This document shows, one piece after another, positions 1 to 8,106 of a stretch of 26,967 bases of DNA; the stretch's first letter is position 1, and every line of letters begins with the position of its first letter. The translations under genes were made by a program, and so were the position numbers. The DNA is from an uncultured Clostridium sp. (lineage in GTDB: Bacteria; Bacillota; Clostridia; Lachnospirales; Lachnospiraceae), in the NCBI GenBank assembly GCA_900547035.1, contig URFM01000048.1, forward strand, positions 1-26,967, written 5' to 3'. The notes beneath the pieces are model-generated. The model saw nothing but the letters and a program-made list of their open reading frames with translations, was not told where the DNA came from and searched no databases.

Positions 1-109
1 TATTATTATACGCTATTTCTCGTCAAAAATCAACCATTTGTTGTGACAGAGCCAAAAAATAAAACCGAATCCATCGTAAATGGTACTGAATAGATAGAAG
101 GGAGGAAAC

Positions 110-138
110 TTGACACCCCAAAAGGCGATTACTATAAT
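110..138 (+). promoter_or_regulatory. Consensus promoter of the W-repeat protein gene
   Basis: TTGACA at 110-115 and TATAAT at 133-138 are both perfect, with a 17 bp spacer. Transcription would begin near 145, leaving a leader of about 50 nt before the ATG at 198. The hexamers are those of the housekeeping sigma factor, so any special regulation must come from flanking elements. Confidence 0.85.
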
Positions 139-148
139 GAAAGCAAAA

Positions 149-161
149 GGTTCAGTGAACC
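149..161. promoter_or_regulatory. Operator-like palindrome just downstream of the start site
   Basis: GGTTCAGTGAACC is a perfect 6+1+6 palindrome located about +5 to +17 from the predicted start of transcription, a typical repressor position. The equivalent place in copy 2 (4617-4628) reads GTGCAGTGAACC, so only one half-site is fully kept there. Regulator unknown. Confidence 0.4.
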
Positions 162-197
162 ACCATGAAAGAACGGACAAATTGAGGAGGAAAGAAC

Positions 198-1145
198 ATG
201 AGAAAGAGACTGTATCTGGCAGCATTAACTGCCGCCCTGACGTTAGGAGCTGCGGCAACCTCTTACGCCGCCCAGTGGGTACCGGACACCAATGGCTGGT
301 GGTACCAGGAGGATGACGGAAGCTGGCCTTCCAATACCTGGAAATGGATTGACGGAAATCAGGATGGAGTGGCGGAGTGCTACTATTTTGGGCCGAATGG
401 ATATATCTACACATCTACTACAACTCCGGATGGTTACACGGTAGACGGAAATGGCGCCTGGACGGTGAACGGAGCAGTACAGACCCAGGTTGCCGGTGGA
501 AATACCTCCGGCGGTTCCCAGGCAGCATCCCAGACGGCGGAAATCAACCGGCGGGCGGTGGCGGCTTATCGGGAGAAGATATCGGAGTATATGGTGAAAC
601 CACTCAACTATAATGGAGGTGAAATACCGATTCGTTCTTTTGCGGTGGCAGATCTCAATGGAGATAATATTTTTGAAGCTCTTGTTGGTTTTGAAGATCC
701 ATCGGGAATGACTATACTTAATGCTGGAGTCATCCTTTATTATACAGACCATTTATGCGAAGAAGTCCTGTCGAGCGGTTACGAAGGAACAGGGTTTTCG
801 TATAACCCTCATACTCGTTTGATTAGTACAGGTGGATATGCAAGGGGATATATTGGTTATAGTATTTATGAATTTGATGAGCAGTCTGTCTTGACAGAAA
901 GAGGTAGCTTCTCGCAGAATATGAGGTCAGGCGAGGCATCACTTTCCATCGATCAGGAATTCATATCCGAACCAGAAGATATCTTAAATTGGGCAAAAGA
1001 GTTTGATAATGGCGGCTTCACTTTACCTCAAGTGGATGCGACTCAGGAGATGGTAGAGCAATACTTAAGTGGTGATGGACAGGCAACATCCGTGCTGCCT
1101 TCTAGTTTGTCTGACAGTGTTTTGTCAAATATGAATGGAAATTAA
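198..1145 (+). CDS. Secreted protein with choline-binding-like W repeats
   Basis: The product is 315 aa. Residues 1-25 form a signal peptide (MRKR, a hydrophobic Leu/Ala core, then SYAA), so it is exported. Residues 26-95 carry aromatic W repeats (QWVPDTNGWWYQEDDGSW, then a YYFGPNG-type unit), the pattern of Gram-positive cell-wall/choline-binding modules that tether proteins to teichoic acid or glycan. After a Gly/Ser/Thr linker, residues 115-315 form a domain I cannot name. It contains ADLNGDNIFE, an Asp-rich DxNxD loop like those of FG-GAP or dockerin modules. The ATG at 198 follows GAGGAGG with good spacing. The promoter module is shared with the sigma fusion gene at 4671, whose extracellular part has the same W-repeat and DxNxDG features, so a common envelope role is plausible. 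Enzymatic activity is not evident. Confidence 0.8.
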   Translation: MRKRLYLAALTAALTLGAAATSYAAQWVPDTNGWWYQEDDGSWPSNTWKWIDGNQDGVAECYYFGPNGYIYTSTTTPDGYTVDGNGAWTVNGAVQTQVAGGNTSGGSQAASQTAEINRRAVAAYREKISEYMVKPLNYNGGEIPIRSFAVADLNGDNIFEALVGFEDPSGMTILNAGVILYYTDHLCEEVLSSGYEGTGFSYNPHTRLISTGGYARGYIGYSIYEFDEQSVLTERGSFSQNMRSGEASLSIDQEFISEPEDILNWAKEFDNGGFTLPQVDATQEMVEQYLSGDGQATSVLPSSLSDSVLSNMNGN

Positions 1146-1209
1146 GTCGCTGATTTTAAATATCCAGATAAATTTATAGAATATACAACCAAAAAACCGA
1201 GAAACACAC

Positions 1210-2555
1210 ATGAAAAGACACACACTTATCATCACCCTGCTACTTACAGGAGTATTCTTATGCAGCTTTTCAATCCTATACTATGGCTTGACAAAAATGC
1301 AGGAGGCACGGTACGCGCAGGAAGAGACAGAGGACAACCAGAAATGGACAGAGGAGCAAGGGCGTGAAGAGCCGCAATCCGCTGCCCACATGACACAGAC
1401 CGCGCCCCCGGAGGAGACGAAAACCCCGACCGAGGAGGAGACGGAGACCCCGGCTGCGGAGGAGACAGAGAAACAGCCGGTCCGGGTGGATGAAGTCCGG
1501 ACCCAGCGCCTTTCACCCCAGTGCATTCAGGTCTGCTGGAACAGTGATTTTGACGCCAATGTGGAGGAATATATCGTAAAAAGGCGTCCATTTTCCAACG
1601 GGGAACCGGCAGGAGACTGGGAGGCTCTGACTGTGGTAAAAAGCGGAGCCGGGGAATATATCGCAGAGGATCATCTGCCCTCCGCGGTTCCGGTTCAGTA
1701 TGAGTACCGGGTGGACGTAAAAACGGCGGATGACCATATGTATGAGCCGAAAGAGGGAAAAGCTGTTTTGGCCTCCAACGTGATGGTCTGCATCGATCCG
1801 GGGCATTTCGCAGGAAAAAATGCGGCTCCCGGCAGCGATTCCTTCGGCTATGCAGAGGGGGACTTCACTTTGGAGATAGCTCTTTGCCTGAGGGACATTT
1901 TAAAGGAAACCTATGGGATTGATTCCTATATGACCAGGGAATCCGGCTCCATCATTCTGGACGGATATCGGGACCAGGAATTGGATTCAGGCCATATTTC
2001 CCTGAGAGGCATGTACGCGGCCAGCCGCCAGAGCAATCTGTTTGTGTCCATTCACACAAACGCCAACAATGACCAGGCCAACGGATACGATACCTGGGAG
2101 CAGCCCACGGCCATCAACAAGACGCTGGTTTTTCTAAACCAGACGGCTATGGAATCCGCAGAAGCATTGAAAACCGCCAATGCCATTGGCGTGAATTTGT
2201 CCGGAGCCAGCTATGAGCTGGGGCTGAGCACCGTGGGAGAGTTCCGCACAGTAACCGAGCCATCACAGCTGCGTCAGTGGCCGATGGGTACAACGACAGT
2301 TTAAATGAAATGGGAACGGTGGTATATCGGCTGAATGACGGACAGGACTATTACGGAGTGCTTCGCGGCGCGGCATCCGAAGGGATTCCCGGGATGATCA
2401 TCGAGCATGGGCTGCACACCATACCGGAGGTCCGGAAGACGGCCGGAGAAGGGCTGGCCCAGGTCTGGGCCCGGGCGGATGCATACGGGATCGCCTATGG
2501 TTTCGGATTTATGAAAGATCTTACAATGGAGGAGGAGTATGAAAATGAACAATAA
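1210..2555 (+). pseudogene. N-acetylmuramoyl-L-alanine amidase (Amidase_3), frameshifted
   Basis: Frame 1 (1210-2304) encodes an N-terminal membrane anchor or uncleaved signal (residues 5-27), a Glu/Thr/Pro-rich linker (45-95), a fibronectin-III-like domain (98-190) and the first part of an Amidase_3 zinc amidase. The amidase part has CIDPGH (His199), Glu216 and SIHTNAN (His282). The reading then moves to frame 3, which continues with DGYNDSLNEMG, DYYGVLRGAASEG and IIEHGLHT, the last holding the catalytic Glu. The change is equivalent to one missing base around 2250-2265. In the ancestor this would have been one protein of about 448 aa cleaving peptide stems from peptidoglycan. No slippery heptamer is visible there, so mutation or a sequencing error is more likely than programmed frameshifting. 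The ribosome site before 1210 is weak. The end overlaps the start of the next gene, suggesting translational coupling. Confidence 0.8.
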
Positions 2556-3072
2556 AAAGAGAGGCTCAAATTGCGCCGGCAGTGCCCTGGTGATCGGAAT
2601 GATTGTGATGGCAGTTCTGGTTGTCGGTTCCGGCGTAGGATTGGGCGTAAAAACCGGTCTGGATACCAGAAAGTGGAATAACCTGAGCCAGGCGGTGGAT
2701 TCCTACGGGATATCCTATTTTTCCAACCAAAAAGAAAATCTTGGAGAACGCTGGGAGGATACGGGTATATTTGATTTTTCCGAGCGGAAGGATATTCTGG
2801 AGCAGATGGAAAAACTGGAAGGCTCGGCAAAGGAGGCGGATACCTGGTTTGCTGAGGAAACCGCCCGGATTCAGACAGATTCGGAACAAAAGGAAGATTA
2901 TCATTTGTCCGACGGATACGCCGATTACGAGAGCTATCTGGAAAGCTGCATGGAGGCCCTGGAAAGCCGCGATTATGAGAAGGCAAGGGAGCTGACCGAG
3001 GAGGCGGACAGCCAGCTGGAGGAACTGATTGAGGAAAATGAGGCTTACATTGAGGAAAAGGTAAGATCCTAA
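2539..3072 (+). CDS. Membrane-anchored coiled-coil protein, N-terminal part of a split vWA protein
   Basis: The product is 177 aa. A single transmembrane segment near residues 14-38 (ALVIGMIVMAVLVVGSG) is followed by a Glu/Lys-rich, probably coiled-coil outer region full of EE/KE heptads. It ends at TAA 3070-3072, but the same frame stays open beyond it to 4464 and leads directly into the vWA domain. I therefore read this as the anchor half of one 641-codon gene. GGAGGAG at 2529-2536 serves the start. ATG 2545 (MNNKK) has better spacing than ATG 2539. It overlaps the end of the amidase frame by 17 nt, so the two were probably translated together. Alone, it would be a membrane stub without the adhesive domain. 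Confidence 0.65.
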   Translation: MKMNNKKRGSNCAGSALVIGMIVMAVLVVGSGVGLGVKTGLDTRKWNNLSQAVDSYGISYFSNQKENLGERWEDTGIFDFSERKDILEQMEKLEGSAKEADTWFAEETARIQTDSEQKEDYHLSDGYADYESYLESCMEALESRDYEKARELTEEADSQLEELIEENEAYIEEKVRS

Positions 3073-3084
3073 GCCGCTCTGGAT

Positions 3085-4464
3085 TTGTCCACAGCAGATG
3101 TGGAGGATAAAACCAATCTGCAGACCGAGCTGCAGACAGCGGAACAGCTGGCCAAAGAGGGGAAATACAACGAGCTTGGACCGGTTTTTGAGAAAATGGA
3201 TGACATCGCCTACCGGTACATGGAGCCGGAGCACAAGCTGAATATTAGCGTGCAGCAGGTGGACGCTTCCGCATTTCCCAATGTCCGGCTTTACCTGCGG
3301 GTGGAGGATGCCCTGTCGGGGGAGGTGCCGGTTCTGGATGATATTCTGTTTTTCATCCGGAAGCAGGACGCCAACGCTAACTTTGTCAAACAGCAGATTT
3401 CAAGAGTTTCCCAGCTAAATGAAAATGAGGCCTTGAATGTGGATATGGTTGCGGACGTCAGCGGAAGTATGGCCGGACAGCCGATTCAGGAAGCAAAGAA
3501 TGTGATGTCCAACTTTATTTCCAGCGTACAGTTTTCTGCCGGGGATCTGGTGGAATTGATTACATTCAGCTCGGGGGTCTATCTGGAGGAGGAGTTTACC
3601 AATTCCGCCAGCACGCTGATTAGTAAGATTAATGGGCTGAATACAGGAAACGATACAAGCCTGTACGATGCGCTCTATACGGCGGTTACAAGAACAGCAG
3701 CCCGGAGCGGGGCAAAGTGTGTGATGGCCTTTACGGACGGAATGGACAATAACAGCTCCTGCAGCAGCCAGGACGTGATCGATCTTGCGAAACGGTATCA
3801 GGTTCCCATCTTTATCATCGGACTGGGAACCAGCAATTACTCGGAGATCCGGCAGATTGCCTCAGAAACAGGAGGAGAATACTACGAAATTTCCAATATT
3901 ACATCCATGGCGGATATTTACCAGGAGATCTACCGAAAGGAAAAGGAACTCTATCTGGTAGAGTTTGAGGACACAACCGGAACCGTGACTTCCAGCGCGA
4001 ATATTACGGTAGGATATCATTCGGAGACTTACGGAGGTGAGTGCAACTACAGCTACACCCCCAGCGTGCTGATGGATGTGGAGGGAGCTGCATTGTACCA
4101 GGACGGCCCTGAGGCAGTGGTAGAAGGATATATGAAGGCCTTTGACGATGCAATGACCAATTCGGATTTTTCCGCTATTTTGGGATTCTTAAAACCGGGA
4201 AGCAGCATTGATCAGACCCAGCAGCAGTATGTGCTGAAAGATATTTCGGAGATGCTGGATTCCTATGAGATTGTATCTGTGGATTACGACACCAATGATT
4301 CCTGCGTGGTGACCACCCGCGAGAATTATTATGTACAGAAGCCGGGCGTACCCCTGGAACTGCTGACTCAACAGTGCAAATACCGGGTGGTCCGGGAAAA
4401 TGGCGCCTGGAAAATGACTGATTTCGCTGACAGCGTTCAGGTCCTTTCACGGGTAAAGCAGTAA
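3085..4464 (+). CDS. von Willebrand factor A domain protein (C-terminal part of the split gene)
   Basis: The open frame is 459 aa from a TTG at 3085 that has no visible ribosome site. It lies in the same frame as the preceding anchor ORF, only 12 nt past that stop. A vWA domain spans about residues 125-300 and has a complete metal-ion-dependent adhesion site: DVSGSMAG (DxSxS), the Thr in GNDTSLYDA and the Asp in FTDGMDNN. vWA domains bind protein ligands through a divalent cation. The last 150 residues (from about 330) look like an NTF2-like or DUF4878-like tail with GYMKAFDDAMTNSDFSAI. No signal peptide is present in this half, so without the anchor half it would stay in the cytoplasm. The 12 codons after the TAA read as normal coding sequence. 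A single base change (for example CAA or GAA to TAA) would explain the split. Confidence 0.75.
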   Translation: MSTADVEDKTNLQTELQTAEQLAKEGKYNELGPVFEKMDDIAYRYMEPEHKLNISVQQVDASAFPNVRLYLRVEDALSGEVPVLDDILFFIRKQDANANFVKQQISRVSQLNENEALNVDMVADVSGSMAGQPIQEAKNVMSNFISSVQFSAGDLVELITFSSGVYLEEEFTNSASTLISKINGLNTGNDTSLYDALYTAVTRTAARSGAKCVMAFTDGMDNNSSCSSQDVIDLAKRYQVPIFIIGLGTSNYSEIRQIASETGGEYYEISNITSMADIYQEIYRKEKELYLVEFEDTTGTVTSSANITVGYHSETYGGECNYSYTPSVLMDVEGAALYQDGPEAVVEGYMKAFDDAMTNSDFSAILGFLKPGSSIDQTQQQYVLKDISEMLDSYEIVSVDYDTNDSCVVTTRENYYVQKPGVPLELLTQQCKYRVVRENGAWKMTDFADSVQVLSRVKQ

Positions 4465-4472
4465 AGGCAAAA

Positions 4473-4508
4473 GCCGCCGCACTTTTGAAGGTGCGGCGGT
4501 GTTTTTTA
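4473..4508 (+). terminator. Rho-independent terminator after the vWA gene
   Basis: GCCGCCGCAC (4473-4482) pairs with GTGCGGCGGT (4491-4500) across an 8-nt loop and is followed by GTTTTTT. It closes the first envelope cluster. Confidence 0.9.
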
Positions 4509-4525
4509 TCCTTATGAATCATTTT

Positions 4526-4630
4526 AAATAAAACCAAAGGGCTCAAAAATGGTACTGAATCTATGAGAGGAGGGAAGCTTGACGATGATATACCATGAGA
4601 TTATAATGGAAAAAAAGTGCAGTGAACCAC
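4526..4630 (+). repeat. Duplicated promoter module, copy 2
   Basis: This is the diverged second copy of 58-161, described there. The segment AAATGGTACTGAAT is identical in both, and so is AGTGAACCAC downstream of the -10 box. Confidence 0.75.
4579..4607 (+). promoter_or_regulatory. Promoter of the first sigma fusion gene
   Basis: TTGACG at 4579-4584 and TATAAT at 4602-4607 have a 17 bp spacer. The start would be near 4614 and the leader about 57 nt. Confidence 0.8.
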
Positions 4631-4670
4631 TACATGTACGGAGTATGAAGAAAGCGAATGAGGTGCCAGG

Positions 4671-7600
4671 ATGAGCGGCGAAGGAACCATGCAACTGGAA
4701 AATTTGGTAGAACAGGCGAAAAAAGGGGATCAGCAGGCTTTTGAAGCTCTTTATCAGCAGACCTACCGTCTGGTCTATTTTCACGCGAAAGCAATTACAA
4801 AGAGCGATGAGGAGGCGCTGGATTTGGTACAGGATACCTTTCTGGCTGCCTACAGGAGCCTGAGTCGGCTCAAGGACAGCCGGAATTTTCGGAAATGGAT
4901 CTCCCGAATCGCCTTTAACCTGGGCTGTAAGAAGCTGCGGGGAGCTCATGAGGTACTTCTGGGAGAGGATGAAGAAGGGGAGTTTGAGGCGCTGCCGGAG
5001 CGGGATGAGGACCGGCTGCCGGAGGAATCCCTGGATCGGAAGGAAACAGTAAAGATTGTAAAAGAAGTAATCGAAGGCCTGCCGGTACTGCAGAGGGCAG
5101 CGGTGATTGCCTACTACATGGATGAAATGGGAATCGCGGAGATAGCCCGTCTGGCCCAGTGCAGCGAAGGGACCATCAAAAGCCGTCTGAACTATGCCAG
5201 AAAAGCGATGAAAGAGCGGATTCTTCAGAAGGAGAGAGAAATGGGCTGCCGTCTCCATGTGGTTACGGCTCCGGTCATTGTGCTGGCCCTGCGTCAGATG
5301 TTTGCGGGAACGGCGGTGTCTCCGGAGAAGATGGCACTGGTGTGGAGTCTTATTCGCCCCAGACTTTCCTTTGGGGCAGGTGCGGCGTCCGCTGGTGCAG
5401 CCCAGGGAATAGCCGGAGGGGCGGCAGAAGGAGCTGTTGAAGGAGCGACCGGTGCAGCGGCGGCCGCCGGAGGAGGCGCAGCTAAGACGGCGGCAGCTGT
5501 AGCAGCTGCGGCTGCAAAAGGAGGAATAGCGGCAGCAAAGCTGAAGCTGGTAGTGGCGGCGGCAGCGGCGGTTGCGGTGACGTCTGTAGGAGTGGCGGGA
5601 GGCAGCTATGTGGCTTACCGCCAGGAGCAGGCAAGACAGGCGGCAGCGGTGGAAGGAACCCTGGCGGGAGCTGTGGGGCCGAATGGAGAAGTGCTTGGAG
5701 AAGCAGCGGACGCTGAAAACCAGATTGGTTGGGTAGAGTTTGAGGAAGGGTGGAAATACCGGACGGAGGACGGGAGCTTCCTGAAGGACCAGTGGGAAGA
5801 GATTGGCGGGGAGCTGTACTGTTTTGATTCGGAGGAATGGCTTAGAACGGAAAATTTCCAGCTGGGAAACCGCATTTTTACGGTATCGGACAGCGGGAAT
5901 CTGATTGGAGTATCCTATGACGGCATTCAGTATGATGGAGAGACAGACCAGGTAGATAATATCACCTACTATACGGATGATACGATTTATTATGTTGTGC
6001 GCGGAGATGGGATTCATGCCTCGGATTTGGACGGGAAAAATGACCGGAAGTTGTGCGACCAGGGAGCCGACCGTATTGTGGTGGAGGGAGATTGGGTCTA
6101 TTTTGCTTCATACAAGGTCCTTTATCGGATGAAAACCGATGGTACCCAGCTGGAGCAGTGGAATGAGGATCAATGGATTTACGCAAATTCCATGGCGGTA
6201 TCCGATGGGATTCTCTATGTAAATATCACGGATACGATACCTGGGGACGGGGATATTCCCCATGGCGGAATGTATGAAGTGAATTGGGAAGATCAGACAT
6301 ATGAACAACTGCCTATGATGCTGCCTGCATTTCCGGAGTATGATCAGATGCAGATGGAGGACGGATGGATCTATTTCATTGCCAGCAATCCCATCAATGA
6401 AATATATGGAGGGGAGGCCTTTGGCAGCACCCTCATACGGATGTCTGTAGAAGATTACCAGATCGAAAAGATTTCCGATGAGGGGATTGAAACATTTTTT
6501 GTTCACGGAGATACGGCTTTCTGCATGAAAGATGGCCAGGCGGTGAAATATTCCATTTCCCAGCAGACGGAGAAGCTCCGGCAGGTGAACCAGTGGTTTG
6601 AAGAAGATCCTGAGGGAATGTATCAGGATTATCTGGAAAAGGTGCTGGTGCCTAAGTTTGGTCAGGTGACGGAGTTTAGTAAGCAGTATTATTATCGCCG
6701 GGCTCTCCCACAATACTTTACCCCCATGATTACGATTGAACCCGATCCGGATCCTGCGGGAGAGCCGCAGCTGGGGATTTTAAGAAGCTATGTGGATGAC
6801 CTGAATGGAGATGGGAAAAAGGAAATGGCGGTACTCCGAATCGGATTTCGGAAGGATGAATACGGGCAGGAACCTTATTCCGCACTGATTCTGGATCTAT
6901 ATCAGATAATGAATGGAGAAATGATAAATTTTGGAACGGAGGAATTGAGAACTATTGGGCCATCTCAATTATCCGATGCCGCAGAAACTACGCTTTATGT
7001 AAAACATTATAATGGAGCGTGTACGTTCCTTTACCACCGTACATGGTCTATGTTTACCCAGGGTGATGGTGGATGGGATCAAATGGACTTTATTTCCTTT
7101 GATACAGGGCAGTATGGAAATGTTGTTATGAATCGAACGGAATTCTTCGAAGGGACAGGAGAGGGGGAGATGGATCAGGAGCAGCTGGATCAAACCAGGA
7201 AACAATATGGATTTACTGATCAGTGGCTTAAGCCGGATGCATATCTGACCGTATCCGCCCAGGAACCGGATTGCGAGGTGATTTTCCGGGAAGCATTGGG
7301 ATTAGGAGCCAGTCAGGGCGGATATAACACCGTGGATGGATATGGACTTGTAAATGAAATGACGGCGCTGGGCAATTTTACGGAACATCCCATCTACTGG
7401 AGCATGGATATTGACCCGGTTCAGGAAGCGCCGGAGTCGGTGGGGATGGACAGCAGCCAGTCTACAAACTGGTATGACCAGAACTACAGCAGCTGGGAGC
7501 AGCGGGAAAGGCAGAAAGAGGAACAGCAGAACGCAGTTTATGGTGAAGCAGACCAGGACGCCATTAGATTGTATCAGGAATATTTAAGAGAATCACCGGA

Positions 7601-8063
7601 GAATTTTAGTTCGGGTTTGTGTGACATCAATCAGGACGGAGTTCGGGAACTGGTGCGCCAAGACCAGGTATTGGTGGTAGAGCAGGGGGTGGTGAAATCT
7701 TTTGAAATCGGGTATTATAAAGGTTATTTTTCAAATGAAAGGATTCTGCAGGCCAGGGAATACGGTTCTAATCCTCCGCAAAAACAAATGGCCCTCTTCC
7801 ACGATGGAGCCAAATGGGTTTTGGAAAGTGTAAGCTGGGATAATGCACATTATGGTATAAGAGGACCGCTGCTTTCCTATGAAGACTTCTGCGAAAAAGC
7901 CAGAAGGCTGGAGGCCGACGGATATGAGGGGTGGCAGTATACGGGAGTGGAAGAAACGGCTCTCCGGCAGCAATATGAGCAATACCGCGGAGAATGGGAG
8001 ACAGTGGAGGCTTTTGAACAGAAATACAGCCATTTGACTTCAGTTCCGGTAGCGTTTGACTGA
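4671..8063 (+). CDS. ECF-type sigma factor fused to a transmembrane helix and a large extracellular domain
   Basis: The product is 1130 aa, against the usual 160-220 aa of ECF sigma factors. Residues 20-90 are sigma region 2 (FEALYQQTYRLVYFHAK, DLVQDTFLAAY, FRKWISRIAFN). Residues 125-182 are sigma region 4 with an HTH (IAEIARLAQCSEGTIKSRL). A hydrophobic patch (195-212) and an Ala/Gly-rich linker (233-290) follow. Then a transmembrane helix at about 290-315 (LVVAAAAAVAVTSVGVAGG) is preceded by lysines, which predicts the sigma part inside. Outside are a W-repeat module (352-395, GWVEFEEGWKYRTEDGS), DUF5050-like repeats (430-630, DWVYFASYKVLYRMKTDGT) and a region with DDLNGDGKKE (709-718) and CDINQDGVRE (984-993). 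Inference: a self-contained membrane sensor that binds envelope material and controls a tethered or proteolytically released sigma. ATG 4671 follows AGGTG. The next gene, 43 nt downstream, is a paralogue. Confidence 0.85.
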   Translation: MSGEGTMQLENLVEQAKKGDQQAFEALYQQTYRLVYFHAKAITKSDEEALDLVQDTFLAAYRSLSRLKDSRNFRKWISRIAFNLGCKKLRGAHEVLLGEDEEGEFEALPERDEDRLPEESLDRKETVKIVKEVIEGLPVLQRAAVIAYYMDEMGIAEIARLAQCSEGTIKSRLNYARKAMKERILQKEREMGCRLHVVTAPVIVLALRQMFAGTAVSPEKMALVWSLIRPRLSFGAGAASAGAAQGIAGGAAEGAVEGATGAAAAAGGGAAKTAAAVAAAAAKGGIAAAKLKLVVAAAAAVAVTSVGVAGGSYVAYRQEQARQAAAVEGTLAGAVGPNGEVLGEAADAENQIGWVEFEEGWKYRTEDGSFLKDQWEEIGGELYCFDSEEWLRTENFQLGNRIFTVSDSGNLIGVSYDGIQYDGETDQVDNITYYTDDTIYYVVRGDGIHASDLDGKNDRKLCDQGADRIVVEGDWVYFASYKVLYRMKTDGTQLEQWNEDQWIYANSMAVSDGILYVNITDTIPGDGDIPHGGMYEVNWEDQTYEQLPMMLPAFPEYDQMQMEDGWIYFIASNPINEIYGGEAFGSTLIRMSVEDYQIEKISDEGIETFFVHGDTAFCMKDGQAVKYSISQQTEKLRQVNQWFEEDPEGMYQDYLEKVLVPKFGQVTEFSKQYYYRRALPQYFTPMITIEPDPDPAGEPQLGILRSYVDDLNGDGKKEMAVLRIGFRKDEYGQEPYSALILDLYQIMNGEMINFGTEELRTIGPSQLSDAAETTLYVKHYNGACTFLYHRTWSMFTQGDGGWDQMDFISFDTGQYGNVVMNRTEFFEGTGEGEMDQEQLDQTRKQYGFTDQWLKPDAYLTVSAQEPDCEVIFREALGLGASQGGYNTVDGYGLVNEMTALGNFTEHPIYWSMDIDPVQEAPESVGMDSSQSTNWYDQNYSSWEQRERQKEEQQNAVYGEADQDAIRLYQEYLRESPENFSSGLCDINQDGVRELVRQDQVLVVEQGVVKSFEIGYYKGYFSNERILQAREYGSNPPQKQMALFHDGAKWVLESVSWDNAHYGIRGPLLSYEDFCEKARRLEADGYEGWQYTGVEETALRQQYEQYRGEWETVEAFEQKYSHLTSVPVAFD
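4689..5345 (+). repeat. Sigma-encoding direct repeat, copy 1
   Basis: 4689-5345 aligns without any gap to 8125-8781 (constant offset 3436), covering sigma2, sigma4 and the hydrophobic patch. A 44-nt block (5226-5269 and 8662-8705) is identical. Just downstream, the Ala-rich linkers cannot be aligned, although the transmembrane helix and ectodomain become similar again. This fits a tandem duplication in which the sigma part is constrained or homogenised. Confidence 0.85.
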
Positions 8064-8106
8064 GGCGTATTATTCTAATCATTGGAAAGAAAACGAGGGA
8101 ACGAGT

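Larger units (their letters stand above)
58..161 (+). repeat. Duplicated promoter module, copy 1
   Basis: This stretch and 4526-4630 are two diverged copies of one upstream module. Both start with AATAAAACC. Both contain AAATGGTACTGAAT, then a purine-rich GGGAGGAAAC/GAGGGAAGC block, then a -35/-10 pair with 17 bp spacing, then AGTGAACCAC. Copy 1 lies in front of the W-repeat protein gene at 198 and copy 2 in front of the sigma fusion gene at 4671. Similarity upstream of the -35 box suggests a shared activator or sigma-related element, but this is inference. Confidence 0.75.

Noticed and set aside
2245..2310. Programmed -1 frameshift in the amidase gene
   Set aside because: No X XXY YYZ slippery heptamer and no clear downstream pseudoknot; a simple deletion or sequencing error is more likely.
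2566..3234. Leu/Ile/Phe-rich minus-strand frame that looks like a membrane protein
   Set aside because: The hydrophobicity comes from the complement of Glu/Lys-rich coiled-coil codons on the plus strand; no start signal.
4671..5345. Separate sigma gene with the rest as a second gene
   Set aside because: The frame is continuous through the linker and transmembrane helix, and the tandem paralogue has the same continuous fusion, so a mis-joined assembly is unlikely.
4524..6017. Long minus-strand open frame (497 codons) opposite the first sigma fusion gene
   Set aside because: It mirrors a strongly coding plus-strand gene, is rich in His, Arg, Ser and Cys without any domain pattern and has no ribosome site.
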